Source of the DNA: Xestospongia bergquistia
Lineage: Eukaryota > Porifera > Demospongiae > Haplosclerida > Petrosiidae
NCBI GenBank assembly: GCA_963965975.1
Contig: OZ014416.1
Coordinates: 8,122,001-8,186,000, forward strand
Reading direction: 5' to 3'
Length of the DNA stretch: 64,000 nt
Notes under the pieces: generated by a model
Database searches by the model: none
The model's input: only the letters and a program-made list of their open reading frames with translations
Told to the model about the DNA's origin: nothing
Translations under genes and position numbers: made by a program
Shown here: positions 39,801-53,880 of the stretch, in pieces
How positions within the stretch are numbered: the first letter of the stretch is position 1
Layout: each line of letters starts with the position of its first letter

Positions 39801-42292
39801 ACTACATGTGTATAGTACATAATTTAATTTGCTACTAAAATAACATTACACAATAAACTGTATGGCATTACTTACCTTGCATGACTTAACATATAAAGGA
39901 TAAAAAGAGATACCTTGATTGATAGCAGACAGACAGATAAGATGCAAGATTCCAACACACAAACTGGTATCTCCATTACTTGATGAATTAATACATGGAG
40001 GATAGTTACATAGATCAAAGATACATACATTATACATATTATATACAGTATTATCTTCACCTTTATTTCATAGGACACAACACCAACTCGTATTAAAACA
40101 AATAGTCTGTCTAGACGAGATCTTGCTGATAGTGCTTATGAGACAGAATGTGAACCTTTCAGTTCTACTACATACAATGAAGAAAGGACTCAAATTGATG
40201 ATAAAGATGATGATGTCTTCATAACACAACTAAGTCCAGACTCTTCTAGTAACTCTGCACGATATAGTATTGATCTTGGTACTCATAATAGTGATACTAG
40301 CAGTGATATAACACATGATTCAATCTCCTTACATCATTGTATTACTCCAGTAATTCCTCCACCTCCTGGATATACAGGTAGCAGCGTCACAGTGAACTCA
40401 GGTGTGTTAGATGGAATGACGTTATCACCAATTTTGTCTGAAAATGGAGCTAGCCAAGATATGGATACCAATGATACCATCATTCATGAGGTAAAAAATG
40501 AAGTTCAAGATGCTGACATTCGATATGAAGCAAAACAGTTAACAAAGTCATTACAAGATTTCAATGTTGATTCAGAAATTTTACATGAAATTGAGCGACA
40601 AAATTCAATTCGAGGTGCCCATTTTGATCCCATCAACTCAACTGCAAGTAACCTTGATCAACGTGATCACCTTAATCCAATTGGTAGATTTGCCGAGAAA
40701 CAGAAAAATAGAAAAGAAAATGGAGGTCAAAATTCAACTCACAGTGAAGGAGCCAATTCAAATGAAAGTGCATATATTTCAATGAGTTCTGCTTTTGTGA
40801 AAACCCCATCAACACAATGTTGTCCACCCATTATTGCCGAGGTGGTATCCCCTTCTCGTTCTAACTCTAGCTTTCCGTCTCGAACTCCATCTACTAGTGC
40901 TGTACCATTTCCATTCCATTTCCAAGCAATGTCAAGAAGTATATTTTCATACCAGAAGCCAAAAATTGAACCAAGTGGTTTTATAAGGAGAGTCTTACAG
41001 AGAGCGTGTTCAAAATGGCCAGCAAATTTACAAATGGTAGCTATCTCTAGTCAACAGGGATCTCTAGAACAATGTCTCCTTCATGTAGAACAAGGCGAGC
41101 GATTACAGGCCTTATATCTTGAAGGTAAGACATATATCCTCATTCCCAGACCAATAAGGTATGGGTATGAGACCACAATGACAGCCATAAACATCAGAAT
41201 AATCCTTTAAAGTACTCATTTTGTTTTTTTTCAGGTGATCACATAACAATGTGTAACAGTGCTGGTGAGAGTGGGCGTGTCCCTTATTCATTATGTCGGA
41301 TATCCACAGCATTTTATGGGGCAAAATCAAAGCCTGTCCTGTTAGCTCACTCACAACTCTATATACTCTCAACAATATGGATCCAAGAACATGTTAATGG
41401 CAATAGGAGTACTTCACAACCCATTCATATAGATCTAGTAATTATTAAAGGATACATTGCAAAGTTTAGAGATGAAATGTCAGTTAGAGTAGGAGAACAT
41501 ATATGTATGCTCTATTGTGATAAGACGTGGGTGTATGGGTCAACTGGTACAACTGGTAAAACTGGTTTTATACCTCGTAGTCATTGTCGTTTAACAAGAT
41601 GGAGTAATCAGCAATTACATTATTCTAAATGGCTTCACCCAAGACTACCATTTCAAGCTGATTTTGTCTTTAATCTCACACTGCCTCCTCCTTCATATCT
41701 TCTCGAGAACCCACACATTCCAAAGTCCATTAATGGCCAAATAAGAATGGTCACACGTAACTACACTGTCCCAGGAACACAATATGTTATTAAGAGAGGA
41801 ATCAATGTGAAAACCAAGTACTGCGAGGGGACACAATTTCGTTACGTAGCAACAATTACAGGAACATCCTTCTGGATCCCATCCTCTTTCACAATTCCTT
41901 CACCTGCCATTCCTGTCCTACCAATACTACTGAGAAGATCAATGGAAAATCTTAGCACCAACGTAACAAGTCCCAGTATACCAAAACCACGTCAACGAGC
42001 ATATACCATTTCAGGGGGCGAGCCAGAAAGATTAACTCCAAAGAAGAAGGTCTCATTTGCATCTGATAAAGATAACATTATCCATAGTGCTAGGTCATCA
42101 ATCTGTCAATCAAATCCAGAACTGTCTTTACTAGATGAAGTGAACTGTCCCTCTATTAGTTCAAGGAAAGAACCAACATACTCTACTATACCAACAGCAC
42201 GTAGAGCAAACTCAAACGAAAATTTTCCTCTCTTTCTTCTTCTCAATGACTCACCAACAACATTATGTGGGCGTTTCTTTTGCTTTCAATAA
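36820..42292 (+). CDS. Cryptic-module plus triple SH3-like protein (gene E)
   Basis: Four exons join exactly in phase: 36820-36946, 38861-39753, 40074-41124, 41235-42292; 1042 residues with the stop at 42290-42292. The second exon holds the same cryptic module as gene A (ISSWYNHGLFKYL, later AEILGLNNFVVLF). The third exon is a Ser/Thr-rich, low-complexity linker. The C-terminal part has three SH3-like domains: one across the exon 3/4 junction (QGERLQALYLEGDH), the clearest at KFRDEMSVRVGEH / KTGFIPRSHCRL, and a third near NYTVPGTQYVIKRG. SH3 domains usually bind proline-rich ligands, so a cytosolic scaffold role is inferred. The tail contains several basic/Ser clusters. No close named family was recognised. 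Confidence 0.85.
36947..38860 (+). other. First intron of gene E
   Basis: This 1.9-kb intron has a donor CAAG|GTGAGC and an acceptor TATATTAG|GTTT. It contains a short (TA)n run at 37018-37032. No other feature was recognised. Confidence 0.7.
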
Positions 42293-42822
42293 TAACTATT
42301 AATAACTATTACATAAAGTAATACAAAATAATATTTTGTATAATTATAACAAGTATGTATTAAAATCATGTATCATACTATTTTATAAACCCATATAATA
42401 ATTATAAGTTACTGTCAAAAATGTTAAAAATTCTTCTGTTTTCATTATTTAATTTTAAGTGGACAATTACATTCCTGTGGTCTAAAAATATGTAATTTGG
42501 AGACTACTTTTCACGTTACACAATAAACATTGTGTATAGTTTTGTAATTTTGTGAAAACATTTTAATTAATTCTAATTAACTGTGTATATTAAAACATGT
42601 GTACTATAAGAATTTTAAAAAAGAATGGATGACAATAATTCTAATTATATGAACATATTGAAAGAAACAATAGTAAAGTCGAAAAATGCAATCTAATAAT
42701 CAACTATAGTTTATTACACTATTAGTATAATTAAAATCAGAAGTGGGTGTGTCATAATAAAGCTGAAAATTTATATAAGTTAATAACTAGCTATTATTCA
42801 TGATTGTCACATGATTATCATC
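42293..42822. other. Convergent spacer between gene E and the spectraplakin
   Basis: This is 530 bp of AT-rich DNA between two facing stop codons, presumably holding both 3' UTRs. No gene was seen. Confidence 0.6.
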
Positions 42823-43573
42823 TTAACGACGTGGGGGCTTACCCCTTGATGGAGTGGGGATCTTACTGCCTGAAGGAGTTGGGATTTTACTAACATGGCG
42901 GGTTGGAGTCCCTGGCGTTGCTGTAGCTCCTGGAGACGTAGGTCCCTCACTAGGGGTTTTATCTGATGGTACACGTATTGCTCCAAGGCTACCATTTCTT
43001 GCTGGAGTTTTTGTTCGTGAAGGAACACGTTCTGGACTATTTAAATGAGTGGGTGGAGTCTTATCACGTATTGGTTGCTTAATGGGAGTTTTGGACCGAA
43101 CATGTCCCTCTCGTGAAGGACTCAACTATAAAGATATATTATAACTAACTATTTCATTATTAGCTTTAACTTACAGCTTTAGTTGGATCTCGTTGTGTGG
43201 GTGTGGCTGATCTAGTTGTGATAGTGCTACTGCTTCTTTGAGTGCGTTGTGACTTAGAATCTGAAGGACCCTCATTACCCTAGAGTAGTAACACAGAGAT
43301 AAAATGTGCTCTCTCTCTCTCCCTCTCCCTCTAAACTTACTCTTGTGGCTGGTAAAGATGTCCTTTTTGTTATAACAGTTTCCTGTCGTCCACTTGGAAG
43401 AGTTTTAGAAACTTTTTCACTCTCTGAATCTTTAGATGCTGCTGCTCTAAGAGCTTCATTTTTAGCATGAATAGCAGTCTGAGTTTTACGTCTAAATCCT
43501 GCTTGTGTCAGACCATAACTTGGTTGATCAGTACCTAAGATATCCCGTAATTCAGCGTTTGTACGTCCAGATA
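42823..43573 (-). CDS. Spectraplakin C-terminal tail with two SxIP motifs
   Basis: Exons 43341-43573, 43175-43279 and 42823-43125. After GRTNAELRD (the end of GAS2) the tail is rich in Ser, Thr, Arg and Pro. It ends with two copies of SKIPTPS (within 42844-42891) just before the stop. SxIP motifs flanked by basic and proline residues bind EB1 at growing microtubule ends in this family, so plus-end tracking is predicted. Confidence 0.9.
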
Positions 43574-45773
43574 CTACAATAAAAAAACTAAGTAACTATA
43601 GAACTAATACAATAGAACATTTCAACATGTACTACTGGGTATTGTAGTAAGTATACAGTATTGTCAGCTTTACCTCTACATGGATCATTTTTGCTTAAGA
43701 ACTCTTCCAGAGGTTCCCAACCTCCTCCCACACGAACCATTACAGTACTACGTAAAATGCGTACAAGTCGAAGTTTTTGAGAGTCTCCAAACTAGAAAAG
43801 ACAAAGATAATACCTCATATAATATAATACTAATATAATATAATACTAATATAATATAATACTTCATATAATATAATACTAATATAATATACTACCTCAT
43901 ATAATATACTAATATAATATACTACCTCATATAATATAATACCTCATATAATATAATACTAATATAATATAATACTTCATATAATATACTACTAATATAA
44001 TATACTACCTCATATAATATTCTTATACATTATATTGTCTGTAATATAATAGTATTCACATATATTTATGATCATTTAATACTCACTCTATATTGCCCTT
44101 CTCCTACTCTAATAACTTTAAATTTGTGAGGACAGCAACATTTGGAAACTTGATGATGTATCTGATAGAGAGAGGCAACAAAGGGTTAAAAGACACTACT
44201 CTATTATTTACCTCCATATCAATCTTTTCAGCATCACTAAGAGATCTAGCTGGTCCTGGATGAGATTGAAACTTTCTCTTTGATTTTTGTCCTTTGAGTA
44301 TAGCCATAATATCTGAGAGATCAATTAATCCATTTTTGTTTTTGTCAAAAGTATCGGCTATTTTTTCCATCTCAATTTGGTTCATGGCTAATCCTAAAAA
44401 TGTATAAACAAGTGTCTATTAACTCATCCATTTATGTGTCCATTCATCAACCTATGTGTCCATTCATCACTTCATCTGTCCATTCATCAACCTATGTGTC
44501 CATTCATCAACTTATGTGTCCATTCATCTACCTATCTGTCCATTCAACCTATGTGTCCATTCATCAGTTTGTCCCCTGTCTATCTATCCATTTATTTTAC
44601 CTGAGGCCTTTAGTCCTTTCATAAACTCCTCCCTCGTCAACATTCCATCATGATTAGTATCAAAACGACGAAACAAATCATTAACTCTTAATTTTTGTTG
44701 ATCTACCCATGCAACAAATCGTTTACACCAAGCTTCAAAATTAAATGACCTAGAACAATACATACATAAAATATAATATATATAGTAAATCACTGAGTTC
44801 AGTAAGAAATATAATGGTGTCATATTACATCTGTAGTTCTAGACTATTAATGATCAAATATACTTTGTTCTTTGGTATGAGATTAATAATATCATTACTA
44901 CCTTATAATACCACAGAGTTTACATAATAAATTCCTAACAACTCCCTTTACATATTTGAGGTACAAAAGTCCACTAACTAACCTCAAATGAACTACCAAT
45001 AATGTACATGTACTTGTACCATATAGCAGCTGGGTAAACAAGTAGAATTTAGTCAGTAACATTACAATTACTGGGTATATTCTGAACACTACCTTATTGC
45101 AATAACTTACCTTGCTAAAGCAATATCTTTTAATCTTGTACGAGCTTCTAAAAGTTGGCGATGACGCTCTGAAGATCTTAACCAAAGTTTTTGCCATCGT
45201 TTATACAAGTGACCTATTCTTTTTGTCATATCAGGATGAGAGGCTGATGTGGGAGTGAGAGATACTTTCGATTTACGACGTTTGGCTGCTTTGTTAAGAG
45301 CATCCATGTTAGGTTGGTGTGTAGCCATTTCTTCTTGGAAGGACTTAAAATGAAAGGAGAAATATTTAACTCCTTAGAAGCTTTATCCATCCATCCATCC
45401 ATCCATCCATCCATCCATCCATCCATCTATCCATCCATACCTCATGTTCTGCTAGTTGTTGTTCCACACTCTCCAAATCATCACCCAACGGAGTACCCTC
45501 GGCAGTTCCTAGTGTCTCCTCTGCTTCTTGTACCCAAACACTTAGTTTTTCTAACATATCCTGTAATCCATATACTTCTAACATATTAGATGCTAATGCT
45601 TCACTACGATTGTTCATTTTTGTTTTAAGTCCCATCCATTTTTGTTCCAATTGCTGTAGTTGTCCTTGAAGTATGGGCTCTGCTCGAGGATGGGCAAGTT
45701 GATGCAAGTTCGAACCTGCCTCTAAAATCTTTTCATAGTGTGGTTGTTGAGCTAAAACAGTTTGTTTGAAGAT

Positions 45774-45829
<56 letters not shown>

Positions 45830-45910
45830 AACAGATAGACAGACAGACAGAGACAGAGAGAAATGTATTATTAGTAATAAAAATGCATAAATATGAGAGA
45901 GAGAGAGAGA

Positions 45911-45998
<88 letters not shown>

Positions 45999-48900
45999 AA
46001 CAGATAGACAGACAGACAGAGACAGAGAGAAATGTATTATTAGTAATAAAAATGCATAAATATGTCATTATTACTATTACTCAAGAAGGGAATATTATAT
46101 TACAGCTGCTCATACAATTGTCTCCATTCCAAATACACACATACAATACACATCCTGTTATTGGTGACATTCTTTCCACAAATATTCAAGACATTAATAA
46201 AAAAGAAATAAGTTTGTTAACAACAAATAAAATATGATATAATACATCCTTTGAGAATAGTGTAGTTTATAATATCTTGTTTGGGCTATGATGTATTAAA
46301 GAATAATAAATTATTAAAATATTAGGCAATTCCAATGATAAGATCAACATTTTTTATTAATATTATTATTATTATATCATAAAGAAGTGATATACATGTA
46401 CATGTATTTTAAGACGGGAGGAAGTACTTACCTCTTGTTCTTCAATTTGTTGTTGAAGTTGTTCTACATCATCAGCTGGTGGAGCCATTTTGTCTAATAC
46501 TCTCTCCATTTCCTCCGTCCAACCCCATAGAGTACGAACACCTTGACTGAAGTCATAGGCAGCCTAGATTGATAGATAGACAGATAGATTAAAGGTTAAA
46601 TAAGTGAATGAAATGACAGATGTATTGATAAGAGATATATCAATAAATAAATGCTTACAGAGATATAACAAATAAAAAATGGATGACATGTACTTACTTT
46701 CTTTGCTTGTTGAAGTCTGTCTTGTTTCTGTATTGACTTGTTACAAATCTCCGCCCACATTTCATTAAGTTCATCTAATTGTTCTTTCGTTGGTGATGGA
46801 GCATCCAACACTTCATTTAACAAGTGTTGTCCAGCTGTATTAATAGCATCAATACTCTTTTGATGTGATCCTAATTCCCTCTGGAAAGCCTGAAAGAAAT
46901 AGAAGACATTATTATATTAGTACATGTATTAATAGATGTAGCTAAGCAAGAAAGAATTTAATATAATTCTCATTATATCGTATATAGTATAGTATAGTTA
47001 CATTGAACATCTGTGACCTGTATAATAGTTATAAATAGCAGTTTAAATATTACAAAAATTTCTGAACAAATAGTTCTGAAAACAAGAAATGAACATGTGT
47101 ATTACATGTAAATACATACCATGTACATGTGTACATCAATACCATGTACATGTACATATATAATTTCCTAATATGGTATGATATAATATAAGATCCTAAT
47201 ATGGTATAACATAATATGATATCCTAATATGGTATACCTCATGGTCATCGGTCAATTCATGGACAGTAGCTACGTCACCATAGACTGGTTCAGAATCATC
47301 TAAAGTTGGAAGGACCTTGTTCATCCAAGATTTCAATGGCTGAATCTGTGACTCAAACTGTCGCAACTACATAAGAAAAAACATCTCTTAAATATACTCT
47401 CTGACTAAAAATAATATACCTTCTTCAGTGCATCCTCAAGTTTCTGTTGCCTAGCAGCAGACATCTGACACACCCCTTCCCACTCTTGCTCAAGATCAGT
47501 CAATTTCCTTTTAAGGACATTTTTATCTTCACCAACTTTTGTTTTCATTAACTCTTTGCCTGCTTTTGTCACTGACTTATAACTTGTAGCACGAGCAGAG
47601 ATCTCTTTCTGTAAAGCCTAAAAGTACAAGTACTAGATTAAATATTAGCACAGGAGCTTATATTTAATACGTGTGCTTATTAACAAACTATTTAACTACA
47701 ACCAATTGCTATATTTAAAAGGACCTATATAGCTAACTTCATAAAATATTTCAAGTAATTTTTCTCCCTGTCATCTTGGGACATTTTTTAATTTGAACTA
47801 TGGTCTTTTTTAACAATCAATAATTGTTATCAAATTATTTGAAAATTTATATTAAAGTTAGATATACAGGTCCCAGTTAAGTGATGTTAACATTAATGTT
47901 CTTGAACAATTAATATAATTGCTCTAAAGCAGATATTATGTTCAGTATAAATGGCTTTCTTACTTACTTTATGTTTAGCTAACAATCCTGCTATATGATC
48001 TGCTTGTCCAGCTATAGGTTCAGGATTCTGTAGTTGATCCCAAATCTTACCTAACCATCCTCTTAGTTCACGATATGCATCTTCAAATTGTCCAAGAGTT
48101 AGAAGAGCTTCTTCAAGTTTAGAAAGTTGTGATAGAGCATCAGTTTGTAGAGAATCATAGTGAGATCTGAAAGAAAGAAAAGAGCATTTCATGACTTAAA
48201 TCATTTCTTTCAATCAACCATTCACTCATTGGTATGTACACATTACGTCATCTATTCTTTCAGTCAACCCATTCACTCATTGGTATGTACACATTACGTC
48301 ATCTATTCTTTCAGTCAACCCATTCACTCATTGGTATGTACACATTATTGTCATCCATTCATCTGTTCATAATTCCACCTGTCTATTCATGGATACTTAC
48401 CTAAGCTCTTCCAATTTGTCCTTAATATTATCTCCATCTTCCTTGACACAGTTCTTCATGAGACTTGCTCCATTACCTTCAAGCTCTTCAATATGAGTCT
48501 CTAACTCTTCCAATTGTTTGAGGAAAGTCTATTATGAGTAGAAACATTAGAACAGTTAACACTATTATAATACCATCCTTTGTCTTTAAGACAACTTAGA
48601 ACATACCATTCACATATCCACTTACAAATCATCTATCTCTACTTACCATATGATTTTCAAGTTGTTCTTTTACAGCTTCTGCTTCAGAGTGAATGACTGA
48701 TTGATCTTTGGCTTGTTTATCTAACTGGTCTAACTGGTCTGACAGGTTTTTGAAAGCCTCATCAAACTGATCAGCCTTTGACTTAGCTTCCTCCAATTGA
48801 GTCTACACATACACACACACACATCAATTTAATTAAATACAATAAAACATTGCACAAGAAACATGTTAAAAAATAAGTTGCATGTCCAAAGCACGTAAGT

Positions 48901-51900
48901 CAATGATAAAATAGTCACTCTGCTATTCCTGTCAAACTGGACAAACCTGTTTGTCTTCTGCAGCTATAATAATTTCCTCTAATCTTTCCTCGACATCAGA
49001 AATCCATCGATCTACAATTTCTTGATCAATATCACTTCCTTGACTCTTTAGGAGTTCAGCCTCATCTTTTAAATCATTAATAGGATCCTTCAATGCATGG
49101 ACAAGAGCTGTAAAGGTCTTATGTTCATCAATGTCAGCTTGACAAGTATCTGGGAGACCATGAGGGATCCAGTCTTGCACAGATTGCTCCTCTGCTTCGT
49201 TTAATCGGTCAACAATGCTTTTCCAGTTACTATGGAAACCACGAGCTCGTTCGAGTGCAGTTGAGAGTGTGAGTTGTTTATCAGCTGTGAGGTTTTTAAG
49301 AGAGTCCCATCTTAAGTGGAGAAAGAAACAAAATGAATAGAAGTAATTATATATTACATTAAAGAATAAATTAAATTAACAAACAATTAATAAAATAGAC
49401 TTACTTTTCATTTAACTCATTTACATCTTTTTGTATCTCGGCACTAGTATCGTCATGGTTACCAGCAATAAGTTTTTTACCAGCTTCATTTAATGACCCA
49501 ACACTGGGTTCTCTAGCAACTATCTCTGACTGAAGAGCCTAGAAAGAAAAAGTAAAGTTATCATATTAATGATTAGTTGATATGAAAAAAGCCACGATTA
49601 TTCAAGATAGCTACCATTAGTAAACTCTAGACTAGTGAACATAAGTACCTACCACAGTGACCTAGGATAGCTATCATAATAGACTAGTAAACATCAGTAC
49701 TTATCACAGTGACCTAGGATAGCTACCATTAGTAAGCTCTAGACTAGTAAACACCAGTACTTACCACAGTGACCTAGGATAGCTACCATTACCAATACAC
49801 TTACCAAATTTTCACAAACAGAGCTCAAAAAGAGTTGCCAGTCATCCATAGTAATAGTAATAGTAAAACTAACTTACTAAACTCTAAACTGACTATTAAA
49901 TATTAACCACTATAACTATTATAAAACAGTGGTAATATAATATTGTGTTATATGTAATGGTATCATAAAAGATTATGTACTGTTAATGGTAACTTAACAC
50001 TAAAGAACTAGAAACATAATATTATAACTAAGATATCATGAGATGATTGTGTTCATATTGAATAGTTGTGGTTGATTTGACCTGGTTCATATTATAACAA
50101 CATGACAATGTGTGTTTTCTAAGGAGTTCAATAATATTACACTAGATATGGTAGATCAGTTTAGTGTCAACGAACATAGGATCATATAACAGCACAATCT
50201 ATTGAACACCATTAGACATTAACTGATCCTCCATTATGACCAATGACAATGTAAAGGTTACAAATATAGAATAAGACTAGGTTACATTGTATGTAATATT
50301 TACTATCATTCTAAGAATAGTTCATTGCTTTGTATGATAACTATATATGTACAACAATATATAACAATAGTCATTTATAACTTACATAATATATTATTAT
50401 ATAGAACATCTATATGTACTATATAATATATGATATATTAGTTCAACTAATATTAATTGGTCAACTAATAATATATTAATTCATTCATTCATTACCTGTA
50501 GTTCATTCATTTGAGTCTCCAAATCTTCTAAAGACACACCAGGTGCTTCTCTTTGTCCAAGAGCATTCTTACTTTCATCAATCCATTCTAATAACTCACC
50601 CAAGGCTTCACGGAACTGTCCTAATCGTAGGAGAGCATTCTCTAACTGATGTTGTCGAGACTGACATGACAATTGGAGCTTAGCCCAGCTGGTATTTATT
50701 TCATCTAGTCGAGCATCTACCCAAGGACGATCGTCATGGTGACAGGACTCTTTGAGCTGTTTCCCTTTAGTAAGACAGTTGGTTATTTTTGGTTTAATTT
50801 CTTGTAATTCTGTCTCAAATTCCTGTCATTAAAAGAAAACAATAAATTCATATATACATAACAGAGGAAAGAGAAAAAAATTCAAATAGTATTTTATAAT
50901 TAGTGGGTGGAGTTTCTGTACCTTAAAATCCTCTAGTTGTATTTTGACAGTCTCAATATCTGTACCTACGGCTGACATCATTGTGAGGTCTGTTGTACGA
51001 GTTTCTATACAATTAAGAACATCCTCATGAGTCTTTGCAAAATCTTCAGCCTAAATGGATATACAATATTATAATGGACACACATTTGATGTAAATGGAC
51101 ACACATTTGATGTAAATGGACACATATTTGATTTAAATGGACACATACTTTATTGTAATGGATATATACTAACCATTTTCAAACCATCTTTCAATATTCT
51201 CATTCTACCAAAAACATGTCTTTGTACACTTTCATAACTAGCTTGAACTTGTGCCAAACGATCGCCAACTTGAACACAATCCTCTGGGGAAGCCCCACCC
51301 ATCATCCCTCGTCCTAAATTCATTAAATCTTGAAGTGCCTGCTGATGCTCTGTAATTTCACTCTTGAGAGCCTAAAAAAGAAGAAATGAGAGGGAAAGGA
51401 TAGCAAGAGGAAAAGGAAAGAGGTGAGGAGAGAAAAGAGAGGAAGGAATAGAGAAAAGAGTAAGAGAAAGAAGAGTGTTATTTTAAATACTAAAGATCAG
51501 TACAGTACCTCTGTTTCCTCAATTTGTTTCTTAACTCCATCTACAGTAGCTGACACTCCTTCATCAGTACCTGTTTTTAACTGAATACCATTAACCCAAC
51601 CAGTAAATTCTTTATAATCTTTCTCAAACTGTGTACTAGTCTCTAATACATTTTGTAACTTAGTATGCCATTGATCTAAGAGTGACTTGACATCATCATT
51701 ACAACTAGAGAGGTCATTAGATAGTATTCCAATATCATCTTCTCCTAGGAATAGATAATAGATATACAATAGAGTGATATACATTGATATATTGTATCAG
51801 GTAATGGTACTTACCATCTGTTGTAAAATCTTTAACAGAATTTAAGAGATCTTCAACAGGTGATTGTAAAGCAGACCATTGAGATGAAATTGTCTGTGAG

Positions 51901-53848
51901 AGATAATGACACACTTGTAAATAGACAGAAAGACAGAGAAAATAGACATAAGAACTAACTTCTAGTTGTTGTAACTGCTCTTTTACCAGATCAGGTAAAA
52001 GATGAGGAGGTTCATGACTTTCGAGTGTACTCTTCAAACTTTTCAGTTGACCCAACAGAGTTCTCAACTGCAATCTAAAAATAGTAACAATATTAATCTA
52101 AATATAGTAACAAGTGATCTAAATATAGTAACATATAAAGCAGCTAATGAAGACAGCAATGACACTTATAAACTTCTTACCTCAAATCCTCAGCTTTAGA
52201 GATATTAACTTCAGCGTCTTTCATCTTTTTATTGAGTTGTGCTGCTAGGTTGTCATAGCGACGCTGTAAATCTATATAGCCTAATATGGAAGGGGGTGTG
52301 GCCACTTCACTGCTAGCAGATATAAAAGACTCTAAAGCCTGACCAGCTGTAACTGTTGTATCTAACTGGTCTTTCTTGGCGGTAATATCAGCTTGTAAGT
52401 CCTACAGAATGGATAGATGGATGAATGGATGGATAAACAAGAGGATAATGATAATATACCTTTAGATTTTTCAGGACGTGATCCAAGCCACCAGTCAATC
52501 CAGTTCCTAAAACTGGTTTAGCAAGTTTTTCTTCACAACCAGTCAGCCATGAATCAAACTCTTTCTCTTGAGTTTCATATTCCACACACAATTTTATACC
52601 TTCTGCTAACTTTTCAGACTTCTCATCCAATTTGCTTAACAGGTTTCCCCACTTTTCATTTAACTCTGAAAGGCTTTCCCTCACGGAGTCACGTGACAAG
52701 TCATCACGGCAACCATCAACGAGGGAGGTCCCTGTGGCATTGATTGATTCTAGAGTTGGTTGTTTGTTCTGGACGTCATGTTGCAGACCCTATAATAATA
52801 AAGTAATTAAAAGAAAATGAGTATTAGACCCCCAAAATTAGTGAATAATTTAAGAACCATTTCCACTACCTACCTGCACTAATTGTAGTTGTGACTTTAG
52901 TTCATTACAAGAAGGTAACAAGGGACTAATATCCTGTAACTTAGCAACCATCTCATCTAACCAATCAGAAAAGCTCTTGTAATTAGATTCATAGTTCAAA
53001 ACAGCTTGCAAACACTGAGTAGTCTCATCTCGTTTCCGTCCCACCTCAATCTTCAATTTATCAAAACGACGTCGTATCTTAGCCCCACCCTCAATAGCTT
53101 CCACAGCTCCAGGACGTTTTAAAAACTCTGGATGGACTGCAGTATCAACAGATGATTCTAACATGCTTCCTTCAGTGGGTTGGTTAGGTGAAAGTGCAGC
53201 TCCTTCCTGTCTTCTAGGTGACATAGATGTAACAATTAATGATAGATTTTCTTGGTTTTCATAGCAAAGTAAGGTAGGGAGATCAGTGTAGAAGAGAGCT
53301 GTTTCACTTGAAGACATATCCTGTATGACTGGTTCATGAGACTGGACTGTCTGGTTAAAATCCTATACCAAAATACATTAACAATATAAATATATACATA
53401 ATTTATTAAACTTACTTTTGCCTCTTGTTCTAAAGTTTTCAAAGCTTGAGATCTGATGGGTGTGGCTGGCCAAGATAACATACGATCTTCCATTGTCTTA
53501 AGCCACTCAGAAAGTTGACTACAATTACCTTCAAATGCTATAGCTTTAGTTTGTGCATCCTAGAGAACATTCAATAAACATTTACTGTTATATTGACTAA
53601 GAATTCTTTCTCCAACTATCCATCCCAAAGTACTATTAACCTGTAAGTCACTCATTCTTGATTTTCCTGCTTTGTCTAAACCATAAAATCTCATTTCTAG
53701 AGCATGAAGTCTTTTTTCAATTTTCAATCTCTCTTCAGTAGTAGCTTCGGCTGCTACTTTGCTTCCAATGACTTTAGCTTGTTCTAATGCAGTATAGTTA
53801 ATTTTAATGTCCTCCAGTATTGGCTATGAGAGAGAGAGAGGGGAGAGA

Positions 53849-53880
<32 letters not shown>

